Notes under the pieces: generated by a model
What the model was told of the DNA's origin: nothing
The model's database searches: none
Seen by the model: the letters and a program-made list of their open reading frames with translations, nothing else
Assembly (NCBI GenBank): GCA_964452915.1
Contig: CAYVNW010000056.1
Span: forward strand, 1 to 11,631
Direction of reading: 5' to 3'
DNA: 11,631 nt
Origin: Colivivens sp964452915
GTDB taxonomy: Bacteria > Bacteroidota > Bacteroidia > Bacteroidales > Bacteroidaceae
Shown here: positions 7,123 through 11,631 of the stretch, in pieces
Numbering within the stretch: the stretch's first letter is position 1
Layout: each line of letters opens with the position of its first letter
Position numbers and translations under genes: made by a program

Positions 7123-10100
7123 TTGTTTAATCGTTCTTTCAACATACGCAGGAGTGTCGCTACTGCCAAATCGTCGTTTCCGTCAAGCACGGCATTCAAT
7201 TTAGCTTCAAGCTGCTCCGATTTCTTTTTATCCCTACCCTGTAGATGGATCGTCTGTGGCTTGACAACATTTCCGTCTGCACTTACAAGGTCGAAGGAAT
7301 AGAACTCATCGTTATAGTCTAATTTAACCTTAGATATTTCGACATATTTTTCACATTCCTTGAAAAGTTCTATCAGTTCGTCTATCAGCTTTTCTTCTTG
7401 ATTATCGCGTAAACGCTCAAGAGGTTGATCAAGTGCAACATAGCATATTGATTGATACCATTCTGTACGATTGTCAAACTCTGCCATGGCATGATTGTAG
7501 AACTCTTTTAACCTGTTGGTTAACAGAAAAGTCTTTACTGCTGATAACCGTTGACGAACATCTAAGATATACTTATTGTATTCGTATGATGACAGGCCAA
7601 GCATTTCTACAAGCCTTTGTTCAATCCTGTCTATGAGTTTATTATAACAGCTGCGTAGTTCCTTAACAGCACGGTTAATTATATAGGCATACTCTTTTGC
7701 AAACTGTTCGCTGTTCTTTGCTTCTTTATCATATCCGAGAGCTTTCGGTAAGTCTTCGAGGAAAGTCTTTTCTGGGTCTTTGGCTTTAGCGATAATGTCA
7801 CGGAACTTCCTCGTCTCTTCATGGTCGAACTTGTTTGTATGCTTGACATAATCGTTTAATTGACGATTATAGAAGAAAAAAAATGGTCTTATGGTGTCAA
7901 TGAGCTGATTGCTCTTTATACCGCCAACAGCTTCAAGGTTGACAAACTTCCTGTACTGGTTGAAGAATTCCATCTTTACTCCTGAAACATCAAACGCCTT
8001 TACTTGATACTCGCTTGGATGCTTTTGTAGCAATTCAAAGAATTCAATGTTTATTTCTGGGATGTATGCACCATTATTACCATATAGCGAATAGTCCTGA
8101 CGTTTTATATATAAATATGTAGGAATCCAAAAGTCAAGAAATCCAGCTTTTAATTTATATGGTTGCGTAGACAACTTCTTAATGAGTTCGGAAATCTTTC
8201 GAGGTTTGTTGGTCGTCGATTTAAGGAATTCCTCACATGCCACCCATAATGTTTCTATTTCATTGTTGGATGGCTTATCCATAAATGCGCCATCAACAAA
8301 CAATCCTGTGTTCTTTAGCAAAGAGTAATAAACCGTCTTTTCAGGAGGAAATTTGTCTTTATCAAATCCCAAATCAAGCTTATCGCTGTCTTCTACGAGC
8401 GCATGCAAGTATTTGACCTTTGCACTAGATATTGAGCTGCTAAGTTTGTTCTTATTGAACAACTCATTTTTCATTATGGGTGTAAGTTTATATACTTCGT
8501 CACACACTTTTGAAAGAAGTATGTTGAAGTCTTTTTGCGAGTGAATATATACTTCTTCCCCTTTGTAAATCCATGAGACTTTATTAGAGAAGTTGAAAAG
8601 ATTGTCGTGTATGGCCTTGTTTAATTGTACTATCTCATAGTCGTGAAGATTGTTGATCTCATTGACAGCCACACGGTCAGATTTGTCAATTAACACATGT
8701 TTTAGGATGTAATCGTATTTGTCTATATTGTACAAGTGCTCGACAATTTCATCAGTGTTATTGAAGTAAGCGAAAATTATAGCATGTTCGATTTCCGCAC
8801 TCAATTGCAAAATTTGCTTTTTATAACCGTTTTGTGAAGAGTATATAAGTTCTATGTAACCGTCAATATCTCCTGTCGGAATGATGTCAACAGCATTATC
8901 CAATATGATATATTTAAAGAATCGTGGAGTGCCACGATGATAATATGTCGCCTTAGCCGGCGCGACTTCTTTCTTAAAGAATTCACGCAGTTCGTCAACA
9001 TAGGCGATAGGGCGGCTGACTATCATTCCAGCTTTAGATATTTCCTCCTCAATATTAACGTCTGTTCCTTCAAATAACACCAGTCGTTGCTTGTACTCTG
9101 CATATCTGATTATTTTGAAGTGCTCAAGTGCACTTATAATTTTGTCTGCCTCATAGATATCCAAAGCGTTCATTGCATAGCTTGTCAATTGCTTTTGGTT
9201 AAATATGAATCCTGCGGTTCCAAATAAATTAAGGATACCAATAACTTTGACAAGTTTGATGGCATCGACCATCTCATCTTTGTTTTCCCAAGCTTGCCCT
9301 TCAACTCGTTCAATAGCCATTCGCATAGCACTCCAGTTCATTGCATCTGCATTTGCATCTTTCAAATAAGAGTAGAAATTATAGGCTACATAGTCATAAA
9401 CTTCTTGTAGATTGTAGGTTAGATGATTCTTAGGCACGAATGAACTGATCGCATTGTTCCCTTGTGCATTGAGAAACGTGAACAGAGAACGTTCGTTCTG
9501 TCCATAACGTTGTATTGCCTGAGTTATGCAAAAGACAGCGAATGGGTCAAGAGGGTAAAGACTTTTTGTAGTGCTAAAGTCCAATCCATCGGACACAAAC
9601 TTGGTCTCTTTGGCTAAATCATATATTTTCTTGAAAGGTCTCTCATCGGTTATATCATGTTTCTCTCCGCTTTGCTTAGCGGCAAGATATAGTATTTGTT
9701 CGACGGGCTCAACAAAGACCACTTCTTGAAATCGTCCTTTGACCTTTGTCCATTCGTTGCGTTGCTCTTGGTTCAGTCCTTTAGCGTATGCGCTGAAATT
9801 CTGATGAAGAGTTGTCAACAATAGCATGTTTCGGGTAGGAACATTTACAAATTCTGCTAACTTCTGCAGAAAATAGAGTTCGCTTTCGGGAGCTTTCTTT
9901 GCTGCATGTTCTAGTACCTTGCCAAACTCGTCAATCATTATAACAAGGAATCTACCTTTGCTCTTTAACTTGTTGTAGTAATTACGTAGTGAGTCAATCA
10001 CACTTTCTGTATTTCCCTCAACATTCAACCTTCGTGCAAGTAATAATGCAAGACTTTCATAATCACCGACAATATCTAACACTTCGAATTGTTGTTTATT

Positions 10101-10346
10101 AGACAATACGCTCGTGTTCGGTATCAGTTTCTTATTTGCACCTTTGTCAAGCAAATCTTCCTTCAGAGCAATCAAGAAGCTCGACTTGCCTGTTCCGTAT
10201 GTGCCAATTATAGTGTAACTATGAATCCCTGCTTGGAATCCATTGACAATACTCGCAGCTGCTTGTTGGGCATTTGGTGTGGCAATATATTGACTGCTGT
10301 CTGTGAACCCTGCTTCTATATTTGCTGAAAGACTAATTTTCTTCAT
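7119..10346 (-). CDS. sspC: Large P-loop ATPase, SspC-like, of the phosphorothioation module
   Basis: This 1075-aa protein has one N-terminal P-loop NTPase domain: Walker A GTYGTGKSS (48-56), Walker B FLVIMIDEFGK (133-143) and a sensor-like strand MLLLTTLHQNF (174-184). The remaining roughly 850 residues carry no motif I recognise. They are mixed helical, with a lysine- and tyrosine-rich middle and a helical C-terminus. The architecture recalls large ATPases of BREX (BrxC/PglY) and Ssp systems, and gene order makes SspC the best call. It would act with the DUF4007 protein and the PP-loop enzyme in sequence-specific backbone sulfuration. The start overlaps the end of the DUF4007 gene by 14 bases and the stop overlaps the next ATG by 4. 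There is no signal peptide or membrane segment, so it is cytoplasmic. The NTPase call is very secure, the SspC name less so. Confidence 0.85.
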   Translation of the reverse strand: MKKISLSANIEAGFTDSSQYIATPNAQQAAASIVNGFQAGIHSYTIIGTYGTGKSSFLIALKEDLLDKGANKKLIPNTSVLSNKQQFEVLDIVGDYESLALLLARRLNVEGNTESVIDSLRNYYNKLKSKGRFLVIMIDEFGKVLEHAAKKAPESELYFLQKLAEFVNVPTRNMLLLTTLHQNFSAYAKGLNQEQRNEWTKVKGRFQEVVFVEPVEQILYLAAKQSGEKHDITDERPFKKIYDLAKETKFVSDGLDFSTTKSLYPLDPFAVFCITQAIQRYGQNERSLFTFLNAQGNNAISSFVPKNHLTYNLQEVYDYVAYNFYSYLKDANADAMNWSAMRMAIERVEGQAWENKDEMVDAIKLVKVIGILNLFGTAGFIFNQKQLTSYAMNALDIYEADKIISALEHFKIIRYAEYKQRLVLFEGTDVNIEEEISKAGMIVSRPIAYVDELREFFKKEVAPAKATYYHRGTPRFFKYIILDNAVDIIPTGDIDGYIELIYSSQNGYKKQILQLSAEIEHAIIFAYFNNTDEIVEHLYNIDKYDYILKHVLIDKSDRVAVNEINNLHDYEIVQLNKAIHDNLFNFSNKVSWIYKGEEVYIHSQKDFNILLSKVCDEVYKLTPIMKNELFNKNKLSSSISSAKVKYLHALVEDSDKLDLGFDKDKFPPEKTVYYSLLKNTGLFVDGAFMDKPSNNEIETLWVACEEFLKSTTNKPRKISELIKKLSTQPYKLKAGFLDFWIPTYLYIKRQDYSLYGNNGAYIPEINIEFFELLQKHPSEYQVKAFDVSGVKMEFFNQYRKFVNLEAVGGIKSNQLIDTIRPFFFFYNRQLNDYVKHTNKFDHEETRKFRDIIAKAKDPEKTFLEDLPKALGYDKEAKNSEQFAKEYAYIINRAVKELRSCYNKLIDRIEQRLVEMLGLSSYEYNKYILDVRQRLSAVKTFLLTNRLKEFYNHAMAEFDNRTEWYQSICYVALDQPLERLRDNQEEKLIDELIELFKECEKYVEISKVKLDYNDEFYSFDLVSADGNVVKPQTIHLQGRDKKKSEQLEAKLNAVLDGNDDLAVATLLRMLKERLNK

Positions 10347-11190
10347 TATGATAGTATTGATCGAGAATTATTTCGGGTTCTATATCTTTAATTATTTGGA
10401 GTTGACGGACTCCAGCGACATCGCTATAATGTAAATTCTCCGGATATTTTTCACTCGCTCTCTGCAAGATCGCTATTGTTTCCATATCGCTCATGCAAAA
10501 AACAAGACTCAAATCCTGTAATGATGAAAAGGGAACGCTTCGATCATTGCCAGCCCATTTTAAAACGGTATAAACGTACAGGTCAATAGGGATATTTCTT
10601 TTCCCCTCGATGTTAAACTGATAGGTTTTCCCCTCGTCAGGTGTTCGAAGTAAATCGAGATCTAGTAATAAAGATGTATACTCTTCGAATGTATGTGTCG
10701 TTATTGGCTGAGCATAGCTTTGTAATAATACTCCGACATCTTTCTTTACAGTATTCTCATTGAACATCTTTGCTTTTTCAGCTTCGATCATGTATCTTCT
10801 AATGGTGTTTACAAATTGTTGGCGTGTAAATTCTTTGCGTTCTTTTTGAAGTCGCATGAAAAGCCAGTTATATATGGTTGCCTCTCCACTTGTAACAAGA
10901 AAAAAATGAAGGAGCCATAGAGTTCCGAGGTCTTCTATGAAAGGATCCTTTCCATCTTGATCATTAAAAATATAGTGAGCCATTGGAGTCAATTCGTCAT
11001 TGTTGGTCATCGTGAATGAACGTAACCAATAGCGTATTGATGATACCATGTTTTTACCAACACCCAATTTTACAACAGCGTCGGCATCATTGAACTTATA
11101 TTCATTAACCAAAAAGTCATATCCTTTCTTGAGCCATAAAGACTTGCAGGTAAACGACTCATGGCCGGAAAAAACATATTTTTCAGTCAT
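10333..11190 (-). CDS. sspB: DUF4007 family protein, SspB-like; first gene of the operon
   Basis: The 285-aa protein opens MTEKYVFSGHESF. The FSGHESF box (7-13), LWLKKGYDF (18-26), LGVGKNMVSSIRYWL (42-56), DPFIEDLGTLWLLH (82-95) and TVKKDVGVLLQSY (147-159) are the conserved blocks I associate with DUF4007. In SspABCD systems the DUF4007 protein SspB is described as a DNA-nicking enzyme needed for single-strand phosphorothioation. Here it directly precedes the large ATPase and PP-loop genes, as in sspBCD. The start at 11190-11188 keeps the N-terminal box complete. The bases just upstream (CCCTTCCACA on the coding strand) are not a Shine-Dalgarno sequence and instead form part of a repeated motif. 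The gene overlaps the next by 14 bases. I cannot point to nuclease catalytic residues from sequence alone. Confidence 0.83.
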   Translation of the reverse strand: MTEKYVFSGHESFTCKSLWLKKGYDFLVNEYKFNDADAVVKLGVGKNMVSSIRYWLRSFTMTNNDELTPMAHYIFNDQDGKDPFIEDLGTLWLLHFFLVTSGEATIYNWLFMRLQKERKEFTRQQFVNTIRRYMIEAEKAKMFNENTVKKDVGVLLQSYAQPITTHTFEEYTSLLLDLDLLRTPDEGKTYQFNIEGKRNIPIDLYVYTVLKWAGNDRSVPFSSLQDLSLVFCMSDMETIAILQRASEKYPENLHYSDVAGVRQLQIIKDIEPEIILDQYYHNEEN

Positions 11191-11191
11191 T

Positions 11192-11202
11192 GTGGAAGGG
11201 AC
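11192..11202 (+). repeat. GTGGAAGGGAC box 1, next to the sspB-like start codon
   Basis: This 11-base copy sits 1 base upstream of the DUF4007 start codon. It is exactly inverted at 11280-11290 (GTCCCTTCCAC), and its last ten bases recur directly at 11380-11389. Its position over the translation start suits an operator or an RNA structure that hides the start. Confidence 0.8.
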
Positions 11203-11245
11203 TAATTATTATGTTTGTTTTTAGCCATTGGAAAAAATAAAGAAA

Positions 11246-11327
11246 GCGTATCTTCATCTGTCCACTTTCACAACAGGCCGTCCCTTCCACAGTTAGCCAA
11301 CCAAGAAAGTTATCAGAAGAGATACGC
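11246..11327. repeat. Imperfect inverted repeat, arms about 24 bases
   Basis: The left arm at 11246-11269 starts GCGTATCT and ends ACTTTC. The right arm at 11305-11327 starts GAAAGT and ends AGATACGC. The outer 8 bases match perfectly and the inner TCTG and ACTTTC blocks match with small gaps, leaving a 35-base centre that holds TGGAAGGGAC box 2. It could fold as a hairpin in the leader transcript or be a relic of a small mobile element. Confidence 0.55.
11280..11290 (-). repeat. GTGGAAGGGAC box 2 (inverted copy)
   Basis: GTCCCTTCCAC is the exact reverse complement of the box next to the start codon. Boxes 1 and 2 could pair in RNA across a 77-base loop, or serve as two facing protein-binding sites. 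Confidence 0.8.
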
Positions 11328-11365
11328 CTATGAAAGGCGAATCTTACTTCTTCAGCTTCTTGGTT
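11299..11365. repeat. 9-base inverted repeat AACCAAGAA / TTCTTGGTT
   Basis: The arms at 11299-11307 and 11357-11365 are perfect complements. The left arm shares bases 11305-11307 with the right arm of the larger inverted repeat, so in RNA the two structures would compete. Inside the loop is a further hairpin, CGCCT at 11325-11329 with AGGCG at 11335-11339. Confidence 0.5.
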
Positions 11366-11379
11366 TATATATTGTTGTT

Positions 11380-11397
11380 TGGAAGGGACAATTTGTC
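11380..11397 (+). repeat. TGGAAGGGAC box 3 overlapping the palindrome GACAATTTGTC
   Basis: The third motif copy (11380-11389) runs into an 11-base palindrome at 11387-11397 (GACAA-T-TTGTC). A short palindrome beside a repeated motif is typical of an operator, but no regulator gene is present in the window to assign to it. Confidence 0.45.
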
Positions 11398-11478
11398 GTG
11401 AAGCCTTCAGAAATTAGATATTGCTATCCTATTCCACCAATAAAGTTTGATAGTCGGTTTTTGACCTCGTACCAACCG

Positions 11479-11508
11479 CAAAAGTAAACAAAATAAATTG
11501 AATAGAAA
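11479..11508 (-). promoter_or_regulatory. Candidate Bacteroides-type promoter for the defence operon
   Basis: On the minus strand TACTTTTG (11486-11479) fits the Bacteroides -7 consensus TAnnTTTG and is followed by CGG, as in many promoters of the phylum. At 18 bases upstream lies TTTC (11508-11505), one mismatch from the TTTG -33 box. Transcription from here would give a leader of roughly 280 bases containing all the repeats. Confidence 0.35.
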
Positions 11509-11543
11509 AATATTTTTGGGAAAATGTTGTGAGTAGGATGTGA

Positions 11544-11631
11544 TTATATGTGTAATACACGGAGAATCGGACTTAAGCGGTGGCCCTGCATGAGGATGAC
11601 CGGCAAAAGGCACGGTCACAACATCGGGATG
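11544..11631 (-). pseudogene. Possible 3' end of a HicA-like toxin gene, frameshifted and cut by the window edge
   Basis: Reading the minus strand from the right edge gives HPDVVTVPFAGHPHAGPPLKS, which resembles the end of HicA mRNA interferases (H-P-x-x-VTVP...H...G-x-L-x-x-IL). The frame then becomes unlike the family. If the single base at 11568 is skipped, it continues ILRVLHI and stops at TAA 11546-11544, which fits a HicA ending. Either the gene is frameshifted, the base is a sequencing error, or the likeness is chance. The stretch is clearly more GC-rich (41 of 71 bases G or C in 11561-11631) than the leader beside it. Only about 29 codons are visible. Confidence 0.3.

Larger units (their letters stand above)
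11191..11543 (-). promoter_or_regulatory. Long AT-rich leader/control region of the defence operon
   Basis: No convincing gene lies in these 353 bases. The region holds three copies of TGGAAGGGAC (two direct, one inverted), a GACAATTTGTC palindrome, two longer inverted repeats, a small CGCCT/AGGCG hairpin, and a candidate Bacteroides promoter about 290 bases upstream of the first gene. The combination suggests operator sites or a structured 5' leader controlling expression of a potentially self-toxic restriction cassette. This is inference from repeats only. Confidence 0.45.

Noticed and set aside
7119..10346. Calling the large ATPase BrxC/PglY of a BREX system
   Set aside because: The P-loop layout is similar, but no PglX methyltransferase, PglZ phosphatase or BrxL is present, and its neighbours are DUF4007 and a PP-loop sulfur enzyme.
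11246..11327. Inverted repeat as a complete insertion sequence or CRISPR unit
   Set aside because: There is no transposase, no target-site duplication and no regularly spaced direct repeat array.
11215..11487. Plus-strand open frame of 90 codons (MFLAIGKNKESV...) in the operon leader
   Set aside because: It spans the inverted repeats, palindrome and candidate promoter, has no recognisable domain or upstream signal, and its composition looks like translated AT-rich non-coding DNA.

Overview
The window most resembles a Bacteroidota chromosome (Bacteroides/Parabacteroides/Prevotella type). Starts lack clear Shine-Dalgarno sequences, a Bacteroides-style -7 element (TAnnTTTG) can be found upstream of the main operon, the DNA is AT-rich, and the left-edge gene encodes a short lipoprotein of a type common in that phylum. 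This placement is an inference from style, not from a database match.

Almost the whole window (about 485 to 11500) is one minus-strand defence operon, transcribed right to left. In order it encodes: a DUF4007 protein (SspB-like); a 1075-aa P-loop ATPase (SspC-like); a PAPS-reductase/DndC-like ATP pyrophosphatase with SGGKDS and four cluster-type cysteines (SspD-like); a phospholipase D-like/DEAH helicase fusion; a small protein interrupted by a 100-N assembly gap; a DndD/SMC-like ATPase with a CxxC hook; and a 191-aa protein resembling Dnd-system-associated small proteins. Neighbours overlap (4 or 14 nt) or lie 1 to 10 nt apart, so they are almost certainly one transcript. The set fits single-stranded DNA phosphorothioation: SspBCD would mark host DNA with sulfur. 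The helicase, small protein and SMC-like ATPase would form a restriction-type effector of the SspFGH kind, attacking unmarked DNA. No cysteine desulfurase (SspA/DndA/IscS) and no SspE are present, so sulfur would have to come from a desulfurase encoded elsewhere.

The flanks are informative. Four nt past the last operon gene, a 58-codon open fragment (485-661) is clearly homologous to the C-terminus of that last gene. It looks like the 3' stub of another copy or allele, perhaps a scar of locus replacement. Left of it (1-437) is the 5' part of a lipoprotein gene in more GC-rich DNA. On the right, 11191-11543 is a long AT-rich leader carrying a three-copy TGGAAGGGAC motif, several inverted repeats and a candidate promoter. 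Beyond it, GC-rich DNA at the edge contains what may be the end of a HicA-like toxin gene with a one-base frameshift.

The core sulfur-modification type is known. The less ordinary points are the extra seventh gene and its duplicated stub, the structured leader, and the extra C-terminal CxxC on the SspD-like enzyme.
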